A stretch of DNA of 16,624 nt. Source: JBILCM01 sp044353165 (GTDB lineage: Bacteria; Bacillota; Bacilli; Paenibacillales; YIM-B00363). Position 1 is the stretch's first letter. Each line of letters starts with the position of its first letter. Shown here one piece after another: positions 1 to 7,266 of the stretch. Under the pieces are notes generated by a model. The model worked only from the letters and a program-made list of their open reading frames with translations, ran no database searches and was not told the DNA's origin. The position numbers and the translations under genes are program-made. The stretch is from positions 1 to 16,624 of the forward strand of contig JBILCM010000048.1 of NCBI GenBank assembly GCA_044353165.1. The letters run 5' to 3'.

Positions 1-906
1 GGCCCAGTGGTAATGGTAGCCGGACATATGGATGAAGTGGGATTTATGGTTACCCAAATTACCGATTCGGGGATGATTAAATTTATAGCTTTAGGTGGTT
101 GGTGGAATCAAGTGTTGCTGGCTCAGCGGCTGCAAATCATCACACCTTTAGGTCCTGTAGTAGGTATTGTTGGTTCCACACCGCCGCATTTGCTCGATGA
201 GGTCGCAAGAAACAAACCCGTTGACTTCACACAAATGTATATTGATATTGGCGCTGATGATCGAAAGGATGCAGAGCGTATCGGCATTGTCCCCGGTCAA
301 CCGATCGTACCTGTAAGTCACTTCACACCACTTGCGAATCCTAAAAAAGTGTTGGCGAAAGCATGGGATAATCGTTATGGCGTCGGATTAGCAATCGAAT
401 TGATGAAAACATTGCAATATAGGGATCACCCTAATATTGTTTATTCAGGCGCTACCGTACAAGAAGAGATGGGCTTGCGCGGGGCACAGACAGCTGCACA
501 ATTAATCAATCCAGACATTGCTTTTGTCCTGGATGCGAGTCCAGCGAACGATTCATCCGGAGACAAAGCCGCATTCGGCCAACTGGGCAAAGGAGCACTA
601 TTACGTTTATTAGATCGTTCGATGATCACTCACCGGTTAATGGTTGAATGGATAAGGGATACAGCGCAAACGTCCGGAATCCCTTATCAGACATACATAT
701 CCCCCGGGGGAGGTACGGATGCCGGCAAAATTCACTTGCATCATCAAGGTGTGCCTACAGCTGTCATTGGCATTCCTGCTCGTTATATCCACACTTCTGC
801 GGCAATCATTCATACCGACGATTACGAGGCCGCAAAACAACTGCTAATCAAGCTTGTAACGACATGCGATCGTACCACAGTTGATACGATAGTTCGCAAC
901 GAATAG
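1..906 (+). CDS. M42 family metallopeptidase (glutamyl aminopeptidase/endoglucanase-like), 5' end missing
   Basis: Frame 1 is open from the first base, so the gene begins left of the window; M42 proteins are usually about 340-360 residues and 301 are visible, so roughly 50 N-terminal residues are missing. These enzymes are cytoplasmic dinuclear-metal (Zn/Co) aminopeptidases that form large tetrahedral assemblies and trim peptides. The family metal and catalytic set is present: His in AGHMDEVGFMV (codon 9), Asp in AWDNRYG (codon 123), the Glu-Glu pair in VQEEMGLRGA (155-156), Asp in VLDAS (178) and His in RYIHTSAA (264). The GGGTDAG loop (about 236-242) is also typical. Family assignment is firm; the substrate (Glu/Asp or broad aminopeptidase, as in the YsdC/FrvX/PepA group) is not resolved. 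The gene ends 16 bases before purT and probably shares its transcript. Confidence 0.93.
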   Translation, partial: GPVVMVAGHMDEVGFMVTQITDSGMIKFIALGGWWNQVLLAQRLQIITPLGPVVGIVGSTPPHLLDEVARNKPVDFTQMYIDIGADDRKDAERIGIVPGQPIVPVSHFTPLANPKKVLAKAWDNRYGVGLAIELMKTLQYRDHPNIVYSGATVQEEMGLRGAQTAAQLINPDIAFVLDASPANDSSGDKAAFGQLGKGALLRLLDRSMITHRLMVEWIRDTAQTSGIPYQTYISPGGGTDAGKIHLHHQGVPTAVIGIPARYIHTSAAIIHTDDYEAAKQLLIKLVTTCDRTTVDTIVRNE

Positions 907-922
907 GAGACCGCTACGACCA

Positions 923-2116
923 ATGCATACATATAAACCCTACGGCTCACCACACAAGGGACATGCTCAAACAATGATGTTACTTGGTTCAGGAGAACTA
1001 GGCAAAGAAGTCGTAATTGAGGCGCAACGGCTCGGCATTGAGACCATAGCTGTTGATCGTTATGAGTTTGCCCCTGCATTCGGGGTTGCTCATCGTTCTT
1101 ATGTGATCGATATGCTTGACGGTAGTGCGCTACGGGCACTGATTGAACTTGAAAAACCTGACTTCATTGTGCCAGAGATCGAAGCTATTGCCACTTCGAC
1201 CCTTGTGGAATTAGAGAAGGAAGGTTACACAGTTGTTCCTACGGCCAATGCAGCAAGACTCACCATGGATCGGGAAGGGATTCGACGCCTTGCCGCAGAA
1301 ACTTTAGGATTGCCAACCGCCAAGTACGTATTTGCTGATAATTTAGAAGAGCTTTATAACGCCGTGAAACAGATCGGAACACCTTGCGTGATTAAGCCGA
1401 TCATGAGTTCATCAGGAAAAGGTCAATCCGTCTGCAAAACAATGGATGATGTTGAAGATTGCTGGAATTACGCGATGGAAGGCGGACGGGCCAAACGGCC
1501 GCGCGTTATTGTTGAACAATTTATTTTATTTGAATCCGAGATCACCATGTTAACGGTCAGATCCGTGTCCGGTACAAGCTTCTGCAAACCGATCGGACAC
1601 ATCCAAAAAAATGGTGACTATGTTGAATCTTGGCAACCTCATGCAATGACAGAACAGCAAATACGTGAGGCCGAGTCAATAGCTCAGCGAATTACCGAAG
1701 CACTAGGCGGATATGGCATTTATGGGGTAGAGCTATTTCTTGCACCTGACGGCATCTACTTCAGTGAGGTATCTCCAAGACCACATGATACGGGATTAGT
1801 AACACTTGGGACGCAAGATTTATCTGAATTTGCCTTGCATGTTAGAGCAATCCTTGGGTTGCCCATCCCAACTATTCGTCTACTCACACCCGGTGCATCA
1901 AGCACCCTGAAAGCAACTGATGCGGCGGATGAATATATCATTGCCGGTTTGGATGAAGCGCTTGCGATTCCTAATACGCAAGTCCGTTTGTTTGGAAAAC
2001 CGAACGCTACAGAAGGTAGACGTCTCGCCGTTGCTATAAGTACTGCAGAACACGTTGAGGTTGCTCGCAATCGAGCAAAGGAATCAATTGCTATGTTACA
2101 TATGATTTCAAAATAA
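923..2116 (+). CDS. purT: Formate-dependent phosphoribosylglycinamide formyltransferase PurT
   Basis: PurT makes formyl-GAR from GAR, formate and ATP, the folate-independent version of the third step of purine synthesis. The protein has 397 residues (E. coli PurT 392). It is an ATP-grasp protein: N-terminal Rossmann-like part with LLGSGELGKEV (residues 20-30), GAR/formate-side Glu in PEIEAIAT (84-91), ATP-binding CVIKPIMSSSGKGQS (155-169), Mg-binding Glu in GVELF (270) and SEVSPRPHDTG (282), then the typical TLGTQDLSEF. The start at ATG 923 keeps the short leader seen before the glycine-rich loop in other PurT proteins. An AGGAGA Shine-Dalgarno overlaps the stop of the upstream peptidase gene, at a rather long 12-base spacing, which suggests cotranscription. 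No purine riboswitch fits in the 16-base gap. A terminator follows directly. Confidence 0.96.
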   Translation: MHTYKPYGSPHKGHAQTMMLLGSGELGKEVVIEAQRLGIETIAVDRYEFAPAFGVAHRSYVIDMLDGSALRALIELEKPDFIVPEIEAIATSTLVELEKEGYTVVPTANAARLTMDREGIRRLAAETLGLPTAKYVFADNLEELYNAVKQIGTPCVIKPIMSSSGKGQSVCKTMDDVEDCWNYAMEGGRAKRPRVIVEQFILFESEITMLTVRSVSGTSFCKPIGHIQKNGDYVESWQPHAMTEQQIREAESIAQRITEALGGYGIYGVELFLAPDGIYFSEVSPRPHDTGLVTLGTQDLSEFALHVRAILGLPIPTIRLLTPGASSTLKATDAADEYIIAGLDEALAIPNTQVRLFGKPNATEGRRLAVAISTAEHVEVARNRAKESIAMLHMISK

Positions 2117-2131
2117 AAATACAGATATGAG

Positions 2132-2160
2132 CCGCCAAGACTCAGCTTGGCGGTTTTTTT
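2132..2160 (+). terminator. Intrinsic terminator after purT
   Basis: A perfect 8-bp stem, CCGCCAAG (2132-2139) with CTTGGCGG (2146-2153), encloses a 6-base loop and is followed by seven T residues (2154-2160). It starts 15 bases after the purT stop, so it should end the peptidase-purT transcript and isolate it from the roc operon. Confidence 0.93.
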
Positions 2161-2262
2161 GTCCAATCAACCCTTCCGTGTCAAAAATGTGAGTTAGGAT
2201 TCAAAAATTTACACACAATACATTCATCTGATTCATATTCGTAAATAAAGGATGGATGTGTC
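2161..2262 (+). promoter_or_regulatory. Leader/promoter region of the roc operon
   Basis: This AT-rich interval must hold the rocD promoter, because the purT terminator closes the upstream unit. I see no sigma-54 (SigL) signature of the TGGCAC-N5-TTGCA type and no convincing sigma-A pair; the best is TTTACA (2208-2213) 17 bases before ATTCAT (2231-2236), which is weak. Two imperfect direct copies, ATTCATCTG (2222-2230) and ATTCATATT (2232-2240), resemble AT-rich arginine-repressor (ArgR/AhrC) half-sites, but the match is too loose to claim a box. The Shine-Dalgarno-like AAGGATGG is at 2248-2255. Confidence 0.35.
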
Positions 2263-3465
2263 ATTGAAAAGATAGCGCTGTCTCCATCAATTATCGAAAT
2301 TACAGAACGAATAGGCGCACACAATTACCATCCTCTTCCCGTTGTGATCGAACGCGGTGAGGGCGTGTGGGTGTATGATCCTGAAGGAAACAAATACATG
2401 GATATGCTCAGCGGTTATTCTGCACTCAACCACGGACATAGACACCCCAAGATTATTCAAGCCTTGATGCTGCAAGCTGACAAAATTACCTTAACCTCAA
2501 GGGCATTCTACAATGAACCGATAACTCGTTTTTATGAGTTGCTTTCAAAATACACGGGTAAACAAAGAATTCTCCCAATGAACTCTGGGGCGGAAGCCGT
2601 CGAAACGGCTATCAAAGCGGCAAGAAGGTGGGCTTATCAAGTAAAGAAAGTTCCCCAGAATCAAGCAGAAGTCATTGTGTGTGAGGGGAACTTTCATGGC
2701 AGAACGTTGGCAATCACATCATTCTCTTCTGATGCACATTACCGTAAAGATTTCGGACCCTTCATGCCTGGATTTCAAATCATCCCCTACGGTGATATAA
2801 ACGCACTGCAAGCTGCAATCAATCCGAACACCGCAGCGTTATTAATTGAACCCATACAAGGGGAGGCAGGCATCGTTATACCTCCTGTTGGTTATTTGCG
2901 GGAAGCTGCAACGTTGTGCAAAGACCATCAAGTTCTTTTTATCGCTGATGAAATTCAAACTGGATTTGGTCGCACAGGCCAAAGATTTGCCTGTGATTGG
3001 GAGCAAGTCATACCTGATGTGTATATTTTGGGAAAGGCGCTGGGTGGCGGGGTTTTTCCAATTTCAGCGATTGTTGCGAATGAAGATGTGATGGGCCTTT
3101 TTGATCCAGGTTCTCATGGCTCAACATTCGGAGGCAATCCACTCGCTTGTGCAGTATCTTGTGCAGCGCTTGAAGTGATCCAAGAAGAAGATTTGGCAAG
3201 GCGTTCTCAAGAACTAGGAGACTACTTTCTCCGTCGGTTAATGACGTTAACTTCCCCGAACATTGCTGAGGCAAGAGGTCGTGGCTTGTTTACTGCGCTT
3301 GTAATGACAAGTCCCGCCCGGCCATTCTGCGAAGCATTAATGAAACGCGGCTTACTTTGTAAGGAGACACATGAGAATGTGATTCGGTTCACACCGCCAT
3401 TAATTGTAAAACAAGAACAATTGGATTGGGCATACGAGCAAATTAAAGGAGTGTGTGCGACTTGA
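2263..3465 (+). CDS. rocD: Ornithine aminotransferase RocD (start codon uncertain)
   Basis: RocD is a PLP enzyme that transfers the delta-amino group of ornithine to 2-oxoglutarate, giving glutamate semialdehyde (in equilibrium with pyrroline-5-carboxylate) and glutamate. It closely follows the RocD pattern: DPEGNKYMDMLSGYSA, GHRHPKIIQAL, TGAEAVE-like NSGAEAVETA, GNFHGRT, FIADEIQTGFGRTG, the Schiff-base lysine in LGKALGGG (codon 3034-3036) and GSHGSTFGGNPLA. The first ordinary start in frame is GTG 2344, but that would delete the conserved N-terminal segment GAHNYHPLP, encoded just upstream. The frame is open back to TAA 2242-2244; in-frame candidates are ATT 2263, seven bases after AAGGATGG, and CTG 2278. 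From 2263 the protein is 400 residues, equal to the family norm. A one-base deletion in the AAAA run at 2267-2270 is the alternative. It is first in rocD-rocA-rocF. Confidence 0.9.
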   Translation: MEKIALSPSIIEITERIGAHNYHPLPVVIERGEGVWVYDPEGNKYMDMLSGYSALNHGHRHPKIIQALMLQADKITLTSRAFYNEPITRFYELLSKYTGKQRILPMNSGAEAVETAIKAARRWAYQVKKVPQNQAEVIVCEGNFHGRTLAITSFSSDAHYRKDFGPFMPGFQIIPYGDINALQAAINPNTAALLIEPIQGEAGIVIPPVGYLREAATLCKDHQVLFIADEIQTGFGRTGQRFACDWEQVIPDVYILGKALGGGVFPISAIVANEDVMGLFDPGSHGSTFGGNPLACAVSCAALEVIQEEDLARRSQELGDYFLRRLMTLTSPNIAEARGRGLFTALVMTSPARPFCEALMKRGLLCKETHENVIRFTPPLIVKQEQLDWAYEQIKGVCAT

Positions 3466-5021
3466 CTACAATTCCTTACAAACCCGAGCCTTTCACTGAC
3501 TTTTCACAAAAACATGAATCTGAGGCATTTGCGAAGGCAATTGATTACACCAAAAGTACGCTCGGTGCGGAGATTCCTGTCGTAATCGGAGGTGAACGTT
3601 ACTATTGCGAAAGAAAAATTTTATCAATTAATCCATCAGATAAATCCGTGGTTGTCGGAAATGTATCGCAAGCAAACAAGATGATGGCTGAACAAGCGAT
3701 GCAAGTTGCATATGAACAATTTAAACATTGGTCAAGGATGACAGTACAATTTCGAGCTGAAGTCCTCTTTAAAGCGGCCGCCATAATGCGTAGACAAAAA
3801 CATCAATTCAGCGCACTCTTGACAATAGAGGCAGGAAAAGTGCGTGCTGAAGCTGACGCCGATACGGCAGAAGCAATCGATTTTTTGGAATATTATGCAA
3901 GACAGATGATTCGGCTTTCGCAACATACGAATGATACGCTCGTGTCGATTCAAGGTGAATCCAATCACCTTGCATATATTCCGCTCGGAGTAGGCCTTGT
4001 AATTTCACCTTGGAATTTCCCGCTTGCAATCACAGTCGGAATGACAGCTGCTTCCATTGTAGCTGGTAATACGGTTGTTCTAAAACCAGCAAGCACAACC
4101 CCAGTTATCGCATATAAACTGTACCAAATACTAGAGGAAGCAGGTTTGCCTGCAGGCGTGTTGAATTTTTTGCCAGGGTCTGGTGCAGACATTGGCGACT
4201 ACCTCGTCACCCATAGGCTGACAAGATACATCGCTTTTACAGGATCCAAGGAAGTGGGTCTAAGGATACACGAATTATCCGCTAAAGTGAGCATTGGACA
4301 AACATGGTTGAAACGATTCATTGGCGAAATGGGCGGTAAGGATTCTATTGTTGTCGATCGCGATGCAGATCTAGAACTTGCCTCACAAGAAATAGTGGCC
4401 TCTGCATTTGGTTTCTCAGGCCAAAAATGCTCTGCCTGCTCAAGAGCGATTATCCATAAAGATGTGTATAAGCAAGTATTAGATCGATGCGTAAATTTGA
4501 CGAAAGCACTAAAAATAGGGGACGCAACAGATGTGATGCATTTTACAGGACCTGTAATTGACCAACATGCTTTTAACAAGATTATGAACTATATACAAAT
4601 CGGGAAACAAGAAGGACAATTGATGGTTGGTGGCGCATCGTTATTAGATGATATTGGATACTATATTGAGCCGACGATCATTGCGGACGTGTCACCCGAT
4701 GCAACAATTATGCAAGAAGAAATTTTTGGCCCCGTCTTAGCTTTCACTGCGGCGAATGATTTTGATCATGCGCTCCAGATTGCAAATCACACAATATACG
4801 GCTTAACAGGTTCATTATTTTCTCGTAATCGTGTGCACATTGAACGGGCTCGAACAGAGTTTCATGTTGGGAATTTGTATTTTAATCGAAAATGCACAGG
4901 AGCCATTGTAGGCGTGCATCCATTTGGGGGATTTCACATGTCTGGAACCAATTCCAAAGCAGGGGGTCCTGATTATTTGCTACAATTCACACAATTGAAA
5001 TTAACATCTGAAAAATTATAG
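3462..5021 (+). CDS. rocA: 1-pyrroline-5-carboxylate dehydrogenase RocA
   Basis: RocA is an NAD-dependent aldehyde dehydrogenase that oxidises pyrroline-5-carboxylate/glutamate semialdehyde to glutamate, following RocD. It is 519 residues from a TTG start at 3462. That start gives MTTIPYKPEPFTDF, the usual N-terminus of RocA, sits 10 bases after AAAGGAG (3445-3451), and overlaps the rocD stop as TTGA, so the two are probably translationally coupled. An upstream in-frame GTG (3453) is too close to the Shine-Dalgarno. Residues counted from TTG: cofactor motif SPWNFP about 182-187, general-base Glu 289 in GEMGGKD, catalytic Cys 323 in FSGQKCSACSR, EEIFGPV, and the C-terminal GCTGAIVG-like CTGAIVGVHPFGGFHMSGT. 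The ADADTAEAIDF segment is typical of the RocA subgroup, not the proline-utilisation PutA fusion. Confidence 0.96.
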   Translation: MTTIPYKPEPFTDFSQKHESEAFAKAIDYTKSTLGAEIPVVIGGERYYCERKILSINPSDKSVVVGNVSQANKMMAEQAMQVAYEQFKHWSRMTVQFRAEVLFKAAAIMRRQKHQFSALLTIEAGKVRAEADADTAEAIDFLEYYARQMIRLSQHTNDTLVSIQGESNHLAYIPLGVGLVISPWNFPLAITVGMTAASIVAGNTVVLKPASTTPVIAYKLYQILEEAGLPAGVLNFLPGSGADIGDYLVTHRLTRYIAFTGSKEVGLRIHELSAKVSIGQTWLKRFIGEMGGKDSIVVDRDADLELASQEIVASAFGFSGQKCSACSRAIIHKDVYKQVLDRCVNLTKALKIGDATDVMHFTGPVIDQHAFNKIMNYIQIGKQEGQLMVGGASLLDDIGYYIEPTIIADVSPDATIMQEEIFGPVLAFTAANDFDHALQIANHTIYGLTGSLFSRNRVHIERARTEFHVGNLYFNRKCTGAIVGVHPFGGFHMSGTNSKAGGPDYLLQFTQLKLTSEKL

Positions 5022-5057
5022 ATCCATTGTGTTCAATAGAAAGGCGGTGTTCATCAA

Positions 5058-5957
5058 ATGAACAGAAAAATAACCATCATTGGCGTCCCGCTTGATTTAG
5101 GAGCGGATCGACGTGGTGTAGATATGGGGCCAAGCGCTATTCGATGCGCTGGAATACAATCAAAATTGGAGAAGTTAGGATACCATGTTTATGACGAGGG
5201 TGACATCGTTGTTCATCGTCCACAGTCTTATGGTGAGTTTGGGAGCACATTAAAATACCTTCATGAAATCGCACGTGTCTGTGAAAAATTGAAAGAGCGC
5301 GTTTCAACAGTGATATCAAAAAAACATTTTCCACTCATCCTGGGTGGCGACCATAGCTTGGCCTTCGGCACAATTGCCGGTGTTATGCAGCAAAAACAAT
5401 CGGTTGGTGTGATCTGGTTTGACTCCCATGCGGATATGAACACTTCCTTAACAACACCATCCGGCAACATCCATGGCATGTCACTAGCGATTGCACTTGG
5501 CGTTGGTCATCCCGAATTGGTTGGGATCGGAGGTTCGACAAAAAAAATTGATCCATCAAAGACTGTGATCATTGGCGCAAGGTCACTAGACGAGGGGGAG
5601 CGAAATCTCATTCGTAAACTTGGCGTTAATGTATTTACGATGCATGATATCGATCGTTTAGGCATGGCCAAGGTGATGAATGATGCCATTCGTATCGTAA
5701 CGAAGAACACAGAAGGTGTTCATTTAAGTTTGGATGTGGATGGACTCGATCCGAAAGATGCTCCAGGGGTCGGTACACCTATCATTGGGGGAATCTCATA
5801 CCGTGAAGGTCATCTCGCCATGGAGTTGTTGGCTGAGTCCGGTTGTGTTACCAGCGCTGAATTCGTTGAAGTAAATCCCATTCTGGATCATTTGAACCGG
5901 ACAGCCAAAGTTGCAGTGGAGCTAATGGGCTCTTTATTCGGCGAAAAAATCCTCTGA
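5058..5957 (+). CDS. rocF: Arginase RocF
   Basis: Arginase hydrolyses arginine to ornithine and urea, the entry step of the pathway completed by RocD and RocA. The 299-residue length is standard for Bacillus arginase. All binuclear manganese ligands are visible: His 99 in GGDHSLAFGT, Asp 122, His 124 and Asp 126 in WFDSHADMN, and Asp 226 and Asp 228 in SLDVDGLDP; the Glu of EFVEVNP is at 271. The substrate loop TPSGNIHGMSLA (133-144) favours arginase over agmatinase or formiminoglutamase. ATG 5058 follows AAAGGCGGTG at about 5040-5049 and lies 36 bases after rocA, so it is the third gene of the roc operon. No terminator hairpin is visible behind it, leaving read-through into ytxJ possible. 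Confidence 0.96.
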   Translation: MNRKITIIGVPLDLGADRRGVDMGPSAIRCAGIQSKLEKLGYHVYDEGDIVVHRPQSYGEFGSTLKYLHEIARVCEKLKERVSTVISKKHFPLILGGDHSLAFGTIAGVMQQKQSVGVIWFDSHADMNTSLTTPSGNIHGMSLAIALGVGHPELVGIGGSTKKIDPSKTVIIGARSLDEGERNLIRKLGVNVFTMHDIDRLGMAKVMNDAIRIVTKNTEGVHLSLDVDGLDPKDAPGVGTPIIGGISYREGHLAMELLAESGCVTSAEFVEVNPILDHLNRTAKVAVELMGSLFGEKIL

Positions 5958-5962
5958 GTCCA

Positions 5963-5991
5963 TTGAAAAGCTGTCTTCTGTGAAATACAAT
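5963..5991 (+). promoter_or_regulatory. Sigma-A-type promoter for ytxJ-thyA-folA-moaB
   Basis: TTGAAA (5963-5968) and TACAAT (5986-5991) are separated by exactly 17 bases, a good match to the housekeeping consensus (5 of 6 in both boxes). It lies in the only sizeable gap between rocF and ytxJ; the predicted start of transcription, about 5998, leaves a leader of about 75 bases. A second, weaker pair TTGTTC (6001-6006) / TATGAA (6023-6028) with a 16-base spacer lies just downstream. Confidence 0.55.
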
Positions 5992-6073
5992 GAGAAAGGA
6001 TTGTTCGTTTTCTTGTTTGCAATATGAATGTGAATCGACAAAAGATCAAATGAAGAAGGCGGAATGATATTCC

Positions 6074-6418
6074 ATGACATCTTATCGTGAAATTACTTCT
6101 GAATCGGAATGGGTAACATTACTCGAATCGTCGATGAATCAACCTGTGTTGTTATTGAAACATAGCACGCGGTGCCCTGTGAGCAGTGCGGCGCTCGAGG
6201 AATATGAGGCATATCTCGCAGATCACCCAAGGAGTGGTATTGAATATGTACTAGTCAAAGTGATCGAATCAAGGCCTGTTTCCAATCGCATCGCCGTGGA
6301 TACGGGTGTGAAACACGAGTCGCCACAGATGATTTTGTTGAAAGATAAAGCGAAATATTGGTCAACAACCCATTGGTCAATTACCAAAAAACATATTCAT
6401 GCGGTTCTAGATGAATAG
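6074..6418 (+). CDS. ytxJ: Bacillithiol-system monothiol redox protein YtxJ (DUF2847)
   Basis: YtxJ proteins are small thioredoxin-fold monothiol (bacilliredoxin/glutaredoxin-like) proteins associated with bacillithiol-containing Firmicutes. The 114 residues show the family marks: FKHST-CP-like LLKHSTRCPVSSAA with the only cysteine of the protein at residue 34, VIESRPVSNRIA (63-74), and GVKHESPQ (78-85) with the cis-proline expected in a thioredoxin fold, ending STTHWSITK. It has no signal peptide and should be cytoplasmic. ATG 6074 follows AAGGCGG (6056-6062) by 11 bases. The gap of 39 bases to thyA suggests cotranscription; a direct functional link to folate metabolism is not shown. The exact redox partner in vivo is unknown to me; family assignment is confident. 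Confidence 0.9.
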   Translation: MTSYREITSESEWVTLLESSMNQPVLLLKHSTRCPVSSAALEEYEAYLADHPRSGIEYVLVKVIESRPVSNRIAVDTGVKHESPQMILLKDKAKYWSTTHWSITKKHIHAVLDE

Positions 6419-6457
6419 ATTCTTACAAGAACGAATAGGACGGGTGATCCTAACATC

Positions 6458-7252
6458 ATGAAATCTTATTTAGATCTGTTAGCCGATGTGCTCGAGAACG
6501 GCATTGACAAGAATGATCGCACCGGAACAGGAACGAGATCTGTTTTCGGACGACAACTTCGATTTGACCTTAGTGAAGGGTTTCCCTTAGTAACGACCAA
6601 GAAAGTGCATACGAAATCGATCATCCACGAATTGTTATGGTTCCTTAGCGGTGAAACGAATATTCGTTATTTGAAAGATAACGGGGTGTCGATCTGGGAT
6701 GAGTGGGCCGATGACAATGGAGATCTCGGTGCAGTCTACGGATCACAATGGCGTTCATGGCCAGCATCTGATGGGCGAACTGTGGACCAGATCACGAATG
6801 TTGTAGAAGCGATCCGCAACAACCCGGATTCCCGGCGACATCTCGTGTCCGCATGGAACGTAGCAGAAATTGAACACATGGCGTTACCGCCTTGTCACTT
6901 TGTATTCCAGTTTTATGTTGCAGATGGCCGTTTATCATGCATGTTTACAATGCGAAGCGTTGATACATTCCTTGGTTTGCCCTTCAATATAGCAAGTTAT
7001 GCCCTCTTAACACACATGGTTGCACAACAATGTGACTTACAAGTAGGCGATTTGATATGGTCAGGGGGAGATGTACATATTTATGCCAATCATGTAGAAC
7101 AAGTGAAGTTGCAACTGACACGGACTCCATTCCCATTGCCGAAGTTGATGATCAGGCGTATACCCGATTCCATTCTTGATTACGAATATGCCGATTTTGA
7201 AATTGTCGACTACGAATGTCACCCGCGAATTCCAGCACCTGTTGCCATTTAA
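6458..7252 (+). CDS. thyA: Thymidylate synthase ThyA
   Basis: ThyA methylates dUMP to dTMP using methylene-tetrahydrofolate, releasing dihydrofolate for the next gene product. The length is 264 residues, the same as E. coli ThyA, and the numbering matches: Arg 21 in DRTGTGT, Arg 126-127 in DSRRHLVSAWN, nucleophile Cys 146 in LPPCHF, Arg 166-Ser 167-Asp 169, then FLGLPFNIASYALL, and the C-terminal PAPVAI that closes the active site. The segment before Arg 166 reads MFTMRSVD, whereas the E. coli form is LYQRSCD, so residue 165 is Met and not Gln. ATG 6458 is preceded by AGGACGGGTGA (6437-6447). It is followed 14 bases later by folA. Confidence 0.97.
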   Translation: MKSYLDLLADVLENGIDKNDRTGTGTRSVFGRQLRFDLSEGFPLVTTKKVHTKSIIHELLWFLSGETNIRYLKDNGVSIWDEWADDNGDLGAVYGSQWRSWPASDGRTVDQITNVVEAIRNNPDSRRHLVSAWNVAEIEHMALPPCHFVFQFYVADGRLSCMFTMRSVDTFLGLPFNIASYALLTHMVAQQCDLQVGDLIWSGGDVHIYANHVEQVKLQLTRTPFPLPKLMIRRIPDSILDYEYADFEIVDYECHPRIPAPVAI

Positions 7253-7266
7253 GAAGGGGTATTCCT

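Noticed and set aside
822..1139. A 105-codon minus-strand frame over the peptidase-purT junction
   Set aside because: It is antisense to two well-supported genes and has no domain features.
2161..2262. An ArgR/AhrC operator in the rocD leader
   Set aside because: The ATTCAT repeats are direct, not the inverted TGAAT...ATTCA arrangement, so there is too little to call a site.
2264..2280. Programmed -1 frameshifting at the AAAA run in the rocD leader
   Set aside because: The run is too short and no X XXY YYZ heptamer is present; a lysyl-tRNA slipping back would have to pair with GAA. A rare start or an indel is simpler.
2344..3465. rocD starting at GTG 2344
   Set aside because: It would remove about 27 residues including the conserved GAHNYHPLP segment, and no Shine-Dalgarno lies before it.
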